Virus record (IMG/VR): IMGVR_UViG_3300024343_000018
Coordinates: 1 to 55,412 of that record
Length of the DNA stretch: 55,412 nt
Direction: 5' to 3' (one strand)
Origin: a virus
Shown: one piece after another, positions 20,616-29,187 of the stretch
How positions within the stretch are numbered: position 1 is the first letter of the stretch
Layout: the number at the start of each line of letters is the position of its first letter
Made by a program: the position numbers and the translations under genes
Notes under the pieces: model-generated
The model's input: only the letters and a program-made list of their open reading frames with translations
Told to the model about the DNA's origin: nothing
The model's database searches: none

Positions 20616-23600
20616 AAGTTCTCATAATAAATGCAAGAGCATAATATGGTGGGAGGTTTGCATTTGTTGCAGGATCCCCGAAAGGATCAATTGTTGTCGC
20701 AACTGTGATGAGAGTTACCTTGGATTGTGTCACTACTGCTCCCCTATCGGGACCACCATCCCACCCAGCAAATTCTTGATTTGCTCCTTGACCGGTTCCC
20801 TCATTTGCAGTGGAATCTCTCGTATCAAGTGTGTGAGTATGTCCAGGATCATTAACATCTGAAGTTGCAGTATGACTGTGAGATACTAAAGTTGCATCAG
20901 CACTACCCCCAATATCTCCAGGATCATATGGAGAGGTTCCAGCTTGAGATGTAGTTCCAGTCTTAGTAAGACTATCTGCAGCAACAATAAATCTATTTCT
21001 TAGGTTTGGAGTTCCATTACTTCCATTACATAATGACCATCCTGTTGGAACCGCAATTCCAGACCACATAATAATTCCACCAATAGGAACTAATGCATTT
21101 TGGAAATCTATTTTTGCAGTAGTTACTGCATTAGCAACAATCTTTCCAGATGTTACCGAATTATCATCCAAAGTAGTAACTAATTCAACATTGCCAGTTC
21201 CATTAAAAGAAACTGCGGGAGCATCAACAACTCCAGTAATACTAAAGGTCCTTGAGGTTTGTAGTTGAGTTGCAGAACTAGCAGTACCACTTAAAGCACC
21301 AACAAATGTAGATGCCGTTAAAGCATTAGTATCAGCATTATAACTCAATCCAGAATCAATAAACGGACTTTGATTACCAGTTGATTGATTTGCGACTAAT
21401 ACTACCGAAGTTGATGTATCTGTTGATGTAGTTGCTGAAATGTTTATGTTATTTGCATTAGTTGCAGTACCAGTAAGATCACCAGTTACATTACCAGTTA
21501 CATTACCGGTTGTATTGCCCGTTATATTAGCAATTATACTACCAGCAACATTTAAATTTCCACCAACATTCAGGTTCTTGGCAATACCAACACCACCAGA
21601 TATAACTAGTGCTCCGTTTGCCGTAGTTGTGGACTGGGTATCGGCACTTACTTTTAATTGTGACTTAGCATTTACTGCACCAGCAAACTTAACTTCTTTA
21701 TTGAATGTAACAGGTCCATCAAACTGAGAAAGAACAGTACCAGAATTACCTCCTTCAACAACAAGTCTTTCCTTAACCGTTACCTCATCAAATACGGCAC
21801 TCAATCTAGATGGGTCTTCACCAGTAATTGTTGGAATTGGATTATCAAATGTAACTTCCTCACCAGTTGATGAAGATGTCTTACGATTACCAATAAAAGA
21901 GTCTCCATTATTGTTCATACCAGTATAAACAACAATACCACCGGACCTTTCTTGGGATTGTACTAAGAACTCTTCTCTTTCTGTCAAAGTTACGCTCTGA
22001 ACCTGAGGCAATCCAGTTGAGTAGTTTCCTGGACCATATCCAAGATACTCAAAAGTATGCCCAGATGCTCTGACAATTGAAGGTCTTCTAAATTCAATTG
22101 AGATTGGTTTAATCTTTCTGATCAGTGAACCACTATCGTGAGATACTTGTCTTGTGGCAAGAGCACCACGAATCACTGTAAAAGTACCACCCACAGGGAA
22201 TCCAGCAACTCTCATAATCTCTTCATCAATCTGAATATAAGAACCGAGTGGGAATCTCTTCGTGATTGCTGCTGCACCTACAGAACTTGATACTGTAATT
22301 GTAGAAGTAGTGTTAGTAATTGCACTAGCAGCAACAAGTGTTTCTTTATCAAATAATGGAATACTTCTGATTCCTAGATTTTCTGCGGTAGAATCAGAAC
22401 TTGAATCATTTGTAGAAAGACCGTGCTTGAGGACATATCCACCATTCACACTTATGGTAGGTGTAAGTGCCGTAAATGTATCAATGTCAACTCTATCTTT
22501 TACAATATAATCTCCTCTATTATTATTTGAAGAATCAATTACTCTAAACTTATTACCGGCAACTAATCCGTGAGGTCCAGAACAATTAAAGGTACTTATA
22601 CCAGAAGAATAACTGGTGGTTGTAATCTGAACTGAAGGTCCAACAACATAAGCATATTGATTTGATGTAATTACAGGGTCTCCTGAAGTCCTGGCAATTG
22701 AAATTTGATTATCGGCAGAAACTGCCGTAATACGATGATAGGTGTCAGAAGTTGTTCCGGCACCAGTAAATTGAACTACATTACCAACTGCCGTAGTGAT
22801 TCCTGATGTTGCAATAGTGTATCTTGTATTATTACTACCATTACCAATCACAGAGGCATCAAAGAATAGATTGCCAGCAGAATAACCAGAACCAGAAGAA
22901 ACAACATCTACAGAATCAACTCCACCACCAGATACAACAACTCTTGCCGTTGCTCCCTGCCAGGTTCCAGTTTGAGAAGTATTGAGAAGTTTGAGGTTTT
23001 GATATGTTCCATCAGTATAAAGAGTACCACCATTTGGAGTTATGGTTCCAGTAACAATACCGGCAAGACCGTGCCTTCTTGCAAAGGTAATTGTTGGTGA
23101 AGTTGTTGTAGGATTAGAAACAGAGGAAACATCAAGACCAACTCCTAAACTTGTGAGTAAAGTGTCGGTAGATTCTTTTGTAATACTCTTTTTGAGGTCA
23201 TTTGTTACAACTTCACCAAGAGGAGACCTTTTGGCAAATGACTTGGAAGGAAGTGGATTATCATTAATATTATCTCTGTCTAACTGTGGATATAAATCAA
23301 CAACATTCTGACTATACTTAATATTTGTGAACTCTGTTGGAATTGCCTTATCGGCACTTAAAGTATAGATGTGATAAACACCATCCTGAATACCACTAAT
23401 GTATGGAGTGATTACTTCGCTTCTATAATTGTAAAGATTTGCTTGTAAGTCATTTCTCTCAAATCTTGGAAGTGAGGTTGTTCTGTTGGAGGTTACATTT
23501 GTGAATGATCCTAAAGTAGTTATTCCTACAGAATATCTAAAGGTCATATCATCAAAAACTGATGAAACCCCAACGGTTCCATTATATCCAGAATTTCCAA

Positions 23601-26241
23601 CTCCAGCAGGGTTGGTGCTGTCCGTTACATTCTTGATAATAATACTATCACCAACTTGAAGATTGTGTGGAAGTTCAGAAGTAACAGTTACAATTTTGGT
23701 AGATTCATTGAAAGAGCAAGTACTAATAAATCTTGGATTTCTGTTATACTCATAGTCTGATGTTGAAAGAGATGATAAATTAATGTCAGTATCCGATCTA
23801 ATTCCAGTAAAACTTGATTCTTGAATTACAAATCCATCCTCTGGGTTTTTGGCACCCACAAGTTCTTTTGGAATTACAACTCTAATCTTATAAAGTTTTT
23901 CATCCAAACTTCTGGTATCTTCAGTTCTCTTTACATAAGAAGGTTCGGTTCTTTCTGTTAATCCCGCAACACCCAATGAATTGATTGCCGTATAAATGCC
24001 ACTATTAGCATTTGTGGTAATATACCACTGAGTACCATCATATTGTACTGGGTGCCCGACATCTCCGGCAACCTTATCTGATACCCGACTCAGAATTCTT
24101 AGACCAGTTCCTTTATAAACGCTAATTGCATTTGCACTGACTGCTGCCGATTGTGAAGAAGCAAGTTTAATTTCATTTGCAGTTAAACTACCGTCAACAT
24201 CACTTGCAATTGCATAATAAACTGTATTTTCTACAATATTTTCTGGCAAATCACCATCATCACTCAGAATAATAACTTTTTCACCAGTCTGAATATTATG
24301 AGATCCAATTGTAAATTTATTTGATGATGGGATGCCAGTTACTGAATATTCTTTAACAGAACTTGTGACTCCATCGGACATTAAAATATTTGCCGAGTAT
24401 TCTGTCCCGTTTGCAGTAAAATATAGTTTATCACCTACTTTTGCACCAATTCTATATCCCTGAGTGAGTACTGGTGGTACATCATCTTCAGAAGTAAATC
24501 CAAATAGATATAGTCTGGCGTTATTACTACTCGGTGCATCAATCTTGGCAACATCTAATGAAATCCAATCAATATTATCTTCTTCTCCTACAATTGCTCT
24601 TGGAGCAATAATTGAGGTGATGAATGCTTTATTGTCCTTATCAAATGCTTCTTTCTTAAATCCAGAAGAAGTAAGTGAAATCTGCCCGAAGTTGGAGTTT
24701 GAGTTAGTGATACTCAGGTCTCCACCACTTTCAGAATCAAAGTGCTTATTAAAACCAATTGCAAATACGGAAACAATCTGAATAAAGGCATCATTTGTTG
24801 CTTTAATGTGACTTGATTCCCATCCACTTCTATAAATTGATAGTGGTTCTAGATGATATGCTATGCTGGTAGAAGAAGAATTACCAGATAAAGTTGCTCC
24901 GGCAACTCTGGAGATGGCAATATTGTCAGAATAATCTCTATTTGTTGGATTATATCTTACAAATGCACGGTCATCTTTTTGTAGAGATACGCCAGTAAAT
25001 TGTGCAACAACCATCGAACGAAAACCCGATGCCTTACTACCATCGGCAAGCATTCCATTCATACCATAAACGGAACGCAATGAAATATTAAAGATATATG
25101 GAGATGCTCCGGATACGGTATCAGTCTCAATTGTTACAAATGCACTAGATGCACTTCCTGGTGTTGTTAGATTGAGTGGGAAATTTGGAAGAAGATATGT
25201 AAAGACAGTTGGGTCCGTATCACTAATACTCTGAACTTTTGTTGAGATATTATAGTTTTCCGGAGAAACTCCACTAATCTTAATTGGAGTTCCTGCCGAG
25301 AGTTCGTGAGGTACTAAAGTTTTGACCGTAACCTGACTACTTGCGGTTCCACCAGACCCAGACTCAATTGTAGAAATCTTAATAGGATCTGCGGCAAAAG
25401 CACCTACAATCTCCCATTCTGGCCTCTGCTTCTCAAAACCAAGAGGATCGGCAGGATACTTTTGATCGATGTCTCTACCAGATGCAAGATTAAATGCATT
25501 AGAGAGTTTCGCATAATACATATCCAAGTCAGTAAGACCTGTATCTTCATATAGATTTACTCCATCTGCATACTCAAAGCATGTGAGTTTGTGGTGGGAG
25601 AATGTTGGGATTGATTTGTTATTGACGGAAAAATCTGTTGGGTCAGTATATACCGTACCTTCTGTACTGCCGTCAAAGATACAGAACTGCCAGAAATAGC
25701 AGGCACCGGTAATTCTAAAAATTGCCGAGTTTGGAACAGAAGAATCTGTTGGGTTCGGAACATATTTTGGACGAATCTTAGTCTTTCTTAAATCTAGACC
25801 AACGATTGAGGTTCCTCTGGGTACAACAACACCACCATTAACACTATTGAACTTATAAAGAATATTATCGTCTTGTGTGAGGTCAAATACTGAATTGAGT
25901 GTAAGTGATAAGGTATTTGATGCCGCAGATGTTGCCCCACTTGGAGATGTTACTGTTGCAGTAGTACCAACAGTTTTTATAGAAAAACCAGGTCTGTTAT
26001 CAACCGTATGTGCTCCTGGCATTAAGAGAATTGTAGTCTTCTCTACATCATCATTACTATTTCCTCTCTGATAGGAAAATCTTGCTGCTTCTAGAAGTGC
26101 TCTCTGTAGCGTCTTGAAGGGTTGAGCAAGTGAATTACCCTGATTACTAATACTATCAGTAGAATCAAGGTCACTTGGAGAAACATAAAGAATGCGACCT
26201 TCTGTGTTCTTTATAAAATTATCAAGTTTGTTTAATCCCAT
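20611..26241 (-). CDS. Very large tail fibre/structural protein with tail-collar domain
   Basis: A 1876-aa protein. The N-terminal 300 residues (GRILYVSPSDLDSTDSISNQ...GNSLAQPFKTLQRALLEA) resemble the beta-helix front end of cyanophage structural proteins. A long beta-rich middle follows, with GNVTGNVTGDLTGTAT repeats near 1540-1570. The C-terminal tail-collar-like region contains GGIIMWSG...PTGWSLCNG..GTPNLRNRF and paired SHSH / GHTH segments. It likely contacts the host surface. It is the longest gene in the window. Confidence 0.8.
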   Translation of the reverse strand: MGLNKLDNFIKNTEGRILYVSPSDLDSTDSISNQGNSLAQPFKTLQRALLEAARFSYQRGNSNDDVEKTTILLMPGAHTVDNRPGFSIKTVGTTATVTSPSGATSAASNTLSLTLNSVFDLTQDDNILYKFNSVNGGVVVPRGTSIVGLDLRKTKIRPKYVPNPTDSSVPNSAIFRITGACYFWQFCIFDGSTEGTVYTDPTDFSVNNKSIPTFSHHKLTCFEYADGVNLYEDTGLTDLDMYYAKLSNAFNLASGRDIDQKYPADPLGFEKQRPEWEIVGAFAADPIKISTIESGSGGTASSQVTVKTLVPHELSAGTPIKISGVSPENYNISTKVQSISDTDPTVFTYLLPNFPLNLTTPGSASSAFVTIETDTVSGASPYIFNISLRSVYGMNGMLADGSKASGFRSMVVAQFTGVSLQKDDRAFVRYNPTNRDYSDNIAISRVAGATLSGNSSSTSIAYHLEPLSIYRSGWESSHIKATNDAFIQIVSVFAIGFNKHFDSESGGDLSITNSNSNFGQISLTSSGFKKEAFDKDNKAFITSIIAPRAIVGEEDNIDWISLDVAKIDAPSSNNARLYLFGFTSEDDVPPVLTQGYRIGAKVGDKLYFTANGTEYSANILMSDGVTSSVKEYSVTGIPSSNKFTIGSHNIQTGEKVIILSDDGDLPENIVENTVYYAIASDVDGSLTANEIKLASSQSAAVSANAISVYKGTGLRILSRVSDKVAGDVGHPVQYDGTQWYITTNANSGIYTAINSLGVAGLTERTEPSYVKRTEDTRSLDEKLYKIRVVIPKELVGAKNPEDGFVIQESSFTGIRSDTDINLSSLSTSDYEYNRNPRFISTCSFNESTKIVTVTSELPHNLQVGDSIIIKNVTDSTNPAGVGNSGYNGTVGVSSVFDDMTFRYSVGITTLGSFTNVTSNRTTSLPRFERNDLQANLYNYRSEVITPYISGIQDGVYHIYTLSADKAIPTEFTNIKYSQNVVDLYPQLDRDNINDNPLPSKSFAKRSPLGEVVTNDLKKSITKESTDTLLTSLGVGLDVSSVSNPTTTSPTITFARRHGLAGIVTGTITPNGGTLYTDGTYQNLKLLNTSQTGTWQGATARVVVSGGGVDSVDVVSSGSGYSAGNLFFDASVIGNGSNNTRYTIATSGITTAVGNVVQFTGAGTTSDTYHRITAVSADNQISIARTSGDPVITSNQYAYVVGPSVQITTTSYSSGISTFNCSGPHGLVAGNKFRVIDSSNNNRGDYIVKDRVDIDTFTALTPTISVNGGYVLKHGLSTNDSSSDSTAENLGIRSIPLFDKETLVAASAITNTTSTITVSSSVGAAAITKRFPLGSYIQIDEEIMRVAGFPVGGTFTVIRGALATRQVSHDSGSLIRKIKPISIEFRRPSIVRASGHTFEYLGYGPGNYSTGLPQVQSVTLTEREEFLVQSQERSGGIVVYTGMNNNGDSFIGNRKTSSSTGEEVTFDNPIPTITGEDPSRLSAVFDEVTVKERLVVEGGNSGTVLSQFDGPVTFNKEVKFAGAVNAKSQLKVSADTQSTTTANGALVISGGVGIAKNLNVGGNLNVAGSIIANITGNTTGNVTGNVTGDLTGTATNANNINISATTSTDTSTSVVLVANQSTGNQSPFIDSGLSYNADTNALTASTFVGALSGTASSATQLQTSRTFSITGVVDAPAVSFNGTGNVELVTTLDDNSVTSGKIVANAVTTAKIDFQNALVPIGGIIMWSGIAVPTGWSLCNGSNGTPNLRNRFIVAADSLTKTGTTSQAGTSPYDPGDIGGSADATLVSHSHTATSDVNDPGHTHTLDTRDSTANEGTGQGANQEFAGWDGGPDRGAVVTQSKVTLITVATTIDPFGDPATNANLPPYYALAFIMRTS

Positions 26242-26268
26242 ATTTATTACTAATATACCTAATATGTT

Positions 26269-26814
26269 TTATTTATGTTTATTCATCCAATACTTGTTCA
26301 GAAATCCTAAAACATATTCTTCACCGGGACATTCTTTACAGAGTTTATTTTCTACACCATTATTCCACCACTTTTTCCCAAAAGACGGATTATTTTCTCC
26401 CATAAAAACTTTACTCATTTTTTCTCTTGTTTCTTCACTTGCTTTTCTTTTCTTCGCCGCCTCACTTAATGCTTTTCGGTGTGCCTCACTTTTCTTTCTT
26501 CCTTTATGACTATCACTCAACTTCTTTTTTGTTTCTTCACTTAAAACACGACCGGCACAACCTTCCCCACCATCGGTCATATTTCTTAAAATTCCTGTTC
26601 CTAAATCTTTTCTACCTAAAACAGCAATCATATAAATCTCGTGCTTCCTTGCTTCTTCATCGGTAAGATTTTTCTTTAAGAATATTCTTCTTTCTTCTTT
26701 TACTGGAAGATGAATAGTGTGTAAGGTATTATTAATTCTACCTGCTTTACCTTTACCGATATAATATGGTGTTCCATCTTCACGCAAATATGCATAAGTG
26801 TAATAATTATTCAT
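26269..26814 (-). CDS. GIY-YIG homing endonuclease with NUMOD3 repeats
   Basis: A 181-aa protein: YYTYAYLRED..PYYIGKGK at the N-terminus, catalytic region RKHEIYMIAVLG, two or three NUMOD3-like units (GRVLSEETKKKLSDSHK, SEAHRKALSEAAK) and the C-terminal WWNNG.ENK..KECPGEEY motif shared with other free-standing phage nucleases. The ATG at 26814 lies five bases after the near arm of an inverted repeat. It is inserted between the large fibre and a small gene. Confidence 0.85.
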   Translation of the reverse strand: MNNYYTYAYLREDGTPYYIGKGKAGRINNTLHTIHLPVKEERRIFLKKNLTDEEARKHEIYMIAVLGRKDLGTGILRNMTDGGEGCAGRVLSEETKKKLSDSHKGRKKSEAHRKALSEAAKKRKASEETREKMSKVFMGENNPSFGKKWWNNGVENKLCKECPGEEYVLGFLNKYWMNKHK

Positions 26815-26837
26815 TCTACTTTATTCGTGGTTATACT

Positions 26838-26845
26838 TATTTATA
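26838..26845 (-). promoter_or_regulatory. T4-type late promoter TATAAATA
   Basis: Exact TATAAATA in the inverted-repeat loop, 24 bases upstream of the ATG at 26814. Confidence 0.75.
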
Positions 26846-26848
26846 CAA

Positions 26849-26872
26849 GAAAAGGAGCATTTCTGCCCCTTA
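26849..26872 (-). terminator. Hairpin terminator with GAAA loop
   Basis: AAGGGGCA-GAAA-TGCTCCTT followed by TTC on the minus strand. It ends leftward transcripts of the 26909 gene. Confidence 0.6.
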
Positions 26873-26908
26873 ATCTTTGCCTAAACAACCACGAATAAGC
26901 ACCATTAT

Positions 26909-27217
26909 TTATGAAGATAAGTCCTGCCGCAAAAACTCATAACCTTCATCTGGAAGGTCTTGGGGGTTTTCTAGGTCCATATCAAAAAGTAATGGGTGTG
27001 CTTCCTCGTCTATAAGATAGAATGAGTTCTTAAATAAATCATCTGGTTCATATGCACGATACTTATCTGCCGTTCTACAGAGGTCTTGGTCGTATAAGTG
27101 CCCGTCAGGTAATTCATCGAAGGTAAATGGAATCTCGTTGATGAAGTACATTTTCACAATCATACTTCCGTTATTATACCAACAGTATGACTGACTTATT
27201 TTATACTTGAAAGACAT
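26909..27217 (-). CDS. Hypothetical acidic protein
   Basis: A 102-aa acidic protein, MSFKYKISQSYCWYNNGSMI..., with PDGHLYDQDLCRTADKYRAY and LLFDMDLENPQDLPDEGY. Late-type promoter AATAAATA at 27238, directly after the tRNA-Leu gene. Not recognised. Confidence 0.55.
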   Translation of the reverse strand: MSFKYKISQSYCWYNNGSMIVKMYFINEIPFTFDELPDGHLYDQDLCRTADKYRAYEPDDLFKNSFYLIDEEAHPLLFDMDLENPQDLPDEGYEFLRQDLSS

Positions 27218-27237
27218 TTGAGTATCTCAATATCTTA

Positions 27238-27245
27238 TATTTATT
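27238..27245 (-). promoter_or_regulatory. Late-type promoter AATAAATA
   Basis: AATAAATATAAG, 21 bases upstream of the ATG at 27217, between the gene and tRNA-Leu. Confidence 0.5.
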
Positions 27246-27249
27246 TCAA

Positions 27250-27331
27250 TACCCCCTGCCGGGTACGATCCGGCACGACTAAAGTCAACGGATTTTAAAT
27301 CCGTAGCGGCTACCAATTACGCCAAGGGGGC
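27250..27331 (-). tRNA. tRNA-Leu, anticodon TAA
   Basis: An 82-base class II tRNA. Acceptor GCCCCCT/AGGGGGT (first pair G-U), D arm GCG...CGC, anticodon stem ACGGA/TCCGT with loop TTTAAAA, and a long variable arm GACT-TT-AGTC. The T stem GCCGG/CCGGC carries an unusual loop, ATCGTAC. The anticodon reads UUA, a frequent codon in this AT-rich phage. CCA is not encoded. Confidence 0.85.
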
Positions 27332-27374
27332 TTGTGTATGAGACCATTATAACTCAAAGAGTCATTATGGTCAA
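27332..27374 (-). other. Hairpin between the two tRNA genes
   Basis: On the minus strand GACCATAATGACTC-TTT-GAGTTATAATGGTC folds into a 14-pair stem with one mismatch and one G-U. It may guide processing or end transcription; there is no T-run. Confidence 0.45.
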
Positions 27375-27447
27375 TAGGCAGAGAGGGCCATGATCCCTCA
27401 TAACTCCGTTATAAGCAGAGCATTTTGACCAATTAAATTATCCGCCC
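27375..27447 (-). tRNA. tRNA-Ile, anticodon TAT
   Basis: A 73-base tRNA. Acceptor GGGCGGA/TCTGCCT with a G-U first pair and a second G-U, D stem ATTT/AAAT, anticodon stem CTCTG/CGGAG with loop CTTATAA. The T stem GAGGG/CCCTC has loop ATCATGG. It decodes AUA, which is rare in many hosts. The T loop shows A at 54 and T at 58, as in the neighbouring tRNA-Leu. Confidence 0.85.
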
Positions 27448-27452
27448 ATAAA

Positions 27453-27495
27453 AGTTGCCTTGAAGCAACATATAAGACCTATAAGTTGCCTTGAC
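27453..27495 (-). repeat. 12-bp direct repeat with short hairpin upstream of the tRNAs
   Basis: TCAAGGCAACTT occurs twice about 25 bases apart on the minus strand. The copy nearer the tRNA forms GTTGC-TTCAAG-GCAAC followed by TTTT. This could be a weak terminator or processing signal after the 27496 gene. Confidence 0.4.
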
Positions 27496-27678
27496 TCAAC
27501 AACCTTCTTCGTGGTCGGTGTGTATTCGTATGAGGTCGTCTGCTTCTTTGTATTGACTATAAGGAATCATCATAGCATCTCCGTGTTCGCTAGTAACAAT
27601 AAAAGACTCTCCATTTTCCACTCTTTCTAGTAGATTATCAAAGTCTGATTGAAATTCTTCTACCGTAAACTTTTCCAT
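27496..27678 (-). CDS. Phd/YefM-like antitoxin-type protein
   Basis: A 60-aa protein, MEKFTVEEFQSDFDNLLERV ENGESFIVTSEHGDAMMIPY. This follows the Phd/YefM antitoxin N-terminal fold: a short strand, a helix, EN/GE, a strand with a T/S-x-x-G segment, then a V/I-P motif. No toxin gene is adjacent, and the short C-terminal tail lacks a long toxin-binding region. It may be a stand-alone repressor or a counter to a host toxin. Three bases separate it from the 27682 gene. Confidence 0.6.
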   Translation of the reverse strand: MEKFTVEEFQSDFDNLLERVENGESFIVTSEHGDAMMIPYSQYKEADDLIRIHTDHEEGC

Positions 27679-27681
27679 TTA

Positions 27682-27867
27682 TCAAAGAGGATTTGAGTAT
27701 GCAAGACAATCATCACTTACCTGAGCACGAACCACTTCAAGAACATTCATAAACTGGTCTACGGTCTCACAATTCACAACTTTTTCACCACCTTCGCTTG
27801 AATACAGATAGAACTTACGAGCAAGAGTATCGACAACACAGCGGGTCAGGGTCTCTTCGACAGGCAT
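27682..27867 (-). CDS. Conserved hypothetical protein
   Basis: A 61-aa protein, MPVEETLTRCVVDTLARKFY..., with LYSSEGGEKVVNCETVDQFM. It resembles a small cyanomyovirus protein. First gene after a consensus promoter, probably co-transcribed with the Phd-like gene and perhaps the tRNAs. Confidence 0.6.
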   Translation of the reverse strand: MPVEETLTRCVVDTLARKFYLYSSEGGEKVVNCETVDQFMNVLEVVRAQVSDDCLAYSNPL

Positions 27868-27893
27868 CAGGCGTTTCGTTTGATTACCTATGT

Positions 27894-27922
27894 ATTATAG
27901 GGCATCTGGGGCGGGTTGTCAA
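27894..27922 (-). promoter_or_regulatory. Consensus sigma70 promoter TTGACA-17-TATAAT
   Basis: Perfect -35 (27917-27922), a 17-base spacer and a perfect -10 (27894-27899). A second TTGACA sits 12 bases further upstream and contains the stop codon of the 27930 gene. It is an early promoter embedded in the late structural block. Confidence 0.85.
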
Positions 27923-27929
27923 GGGGTTG

Positions 27930-28448
27930 TCAATAGTATAATATATAAGTAAAATTACCACCACCATTATCAAATATTTCACCCTGACTTGGAATCCATC
28001 GAAGGTCATTGTAGTCGCCATCAACACCATCTTCCAACCACATTTGATTGAGGTCAGTTATAAAATCATACCCTTGTATAATACTTGCCGTTCCACCATC
28101 CGACCTGCCCGTAATTGTATAGGTTACGTTTGGTGCAATATAAGAGGAAATATTAAAAGTTCCATTAGATGGAGCAGTGAGGGTAACAGTTGGAAACCCA
28201 ACAGCAGATAAGTCAAAGTAATTTGTAAGACCTGCGTCTCTAGAGTATCCCATTGACACCAGTATGCCACGCCATGCTGAATAAAAATTTGACAGTGCTA
28301 TTGTTCCGCTTGTAGGAACATTTGTATTATTATTAGTAGTGTATGCTCCACCACGATAATATTCACTTAAATAAATAGGAGCATCGCCACCAAACTCACC
28401 TTGTATTTGACCCAGACTGATTGGAGCATATGCTGCTGGTAATGTCAT
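27930..28448 (-). CDS. Structural protein, cyanophage type
   Basis: A 172-aa protein. The N-terminus, PISLGQIQGEFGGDAPIYLS EYYRGG followed by VPTSGTIALSNFYSAWRG, is a hallmark of virion proteins repeated in cyanophage genomes. A beta-rich C-terminal domain follows. Its ATG starts two bases after the S74 chaperone stop, so it is probably translated with the fibre and incorporated in the tail or fibre. Confidence 0.65.
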   Translation of the reverse strand: MTLPAAYAPISLGQIQGEFGGDAPIYLSEYYRGGAYTTNNNTNVPTSGTIALSNFYSAWRGILVSMGYSRDAGLTNYFDLSAVGFPTVTLTAPSNGTFNISSYIAPNVTYTITGRSDGGTASIIQGYDFITDLNQMWLEDGVDGDYNDLRWIPSQGEIFDNGGGNFTYILYY

Positions 28449-28449
28449 T

Positions 28450-29186
28450 TTACTTACCTTCTAAGATTTCTATTCTATTTTGTAAATTTGTTATTGTCTC
28501 TTGCTGTTCTTTAATTGCTTCAATTAATAGTGGAACAAGTTTTTCATAACGAACCGCAAGATATCCAGTATCTCTAGTGGTTACTGCTTCTGGAAGAACC
28601 TCTAGAATTTCTTGTGCAATTACACCGACATCATTTCCTTCTTTTTCTGATTTTTCATTCCAATCAAATGTATTACCACTAATTGAAAGTACCTTATCAA
28701 GAGCATTAGGAATTGGAGTAATATTATCTTTTAGTCATTTACAGAGTCATAAATATTCTCATCTATTTTTATACTTCCAGCAACATCTAACTTTTGTTCA
28801 GGTTCTGCACTTCCAACTCCAACTTTTTCACTAATTACCGCACTTCCAATTACATCAAGTGATTGTTTAGGTGAAGTGCTTCCTATTCCTACTTTACCAG
28901 TTAAAAAAGGAAGTCCCTCAAGATCTGCAATTGCTCTTAATACTGTTCCCCCAATCCCAACATCTAATCTTTTCCTAACTGTTAAAATTCCTACATTTAA
29001 ATTTCCATTAATATAAATATCAGATAAAAATTCTGCATTTCCTTTAACTTGAATATCTTGAAATACTTCGGTGACATTTTTGGTTTCAAACTCATAATAG
29101 AGTGTTCCATAAATGTAAACGTCCTTAAAGAACTTAGCATCTTCATTAAAATATGCTTGTTGCCCGGTTACATTAATATTTGTCAT
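28450..29186 (-). pseudogene. Fibre protein with S74 chaperone domain, interrupted by a -1 frameshift
   Basis: The first frame (ATG 29186 to TAA at 28731, 151 aa) has fibre repeats (GKVGIGSTSPKQSLDVIGSA) and ends IYDSVND. The second frame, one base back, continues LKDNITPIPNALDKVLSISG..., then VGVIAQEILEVLPEAV, YEKLVPLLIEAIKEQQ and a coiled coil to the TAA at 28450: an intact S74 intramolecular chaperone-peptidase. The catalytic Ser/Lys (S..D..LK) straddle the break. One missing base explains it, by mutation, sequence error or programmed slippage. Together about 245 aa. Confidence 0.75.
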
Positions 29187-29187
29187 T

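Larger units (their letters stand above)
26821..26898 (-). promoter_or_regulatory. Inverted-repeat riboregulatory module with terminator and late promoter
   Basis: Perfect 12-base arms at 26821-26832 and 26887-26898. The loop contains the terminator 26849-26872 and the TATAAATA at 26838-26845. It controls the GIY-YIG gene at 26814 in the manner proposed for T4 I-TevI. Confidence 0.7.

Noticed and set aside
26241-26248. AATAAATA before the 1876-aa fibre
   Set aside because: The box touches the start codon, so a transcript from it would begin inside the gene.
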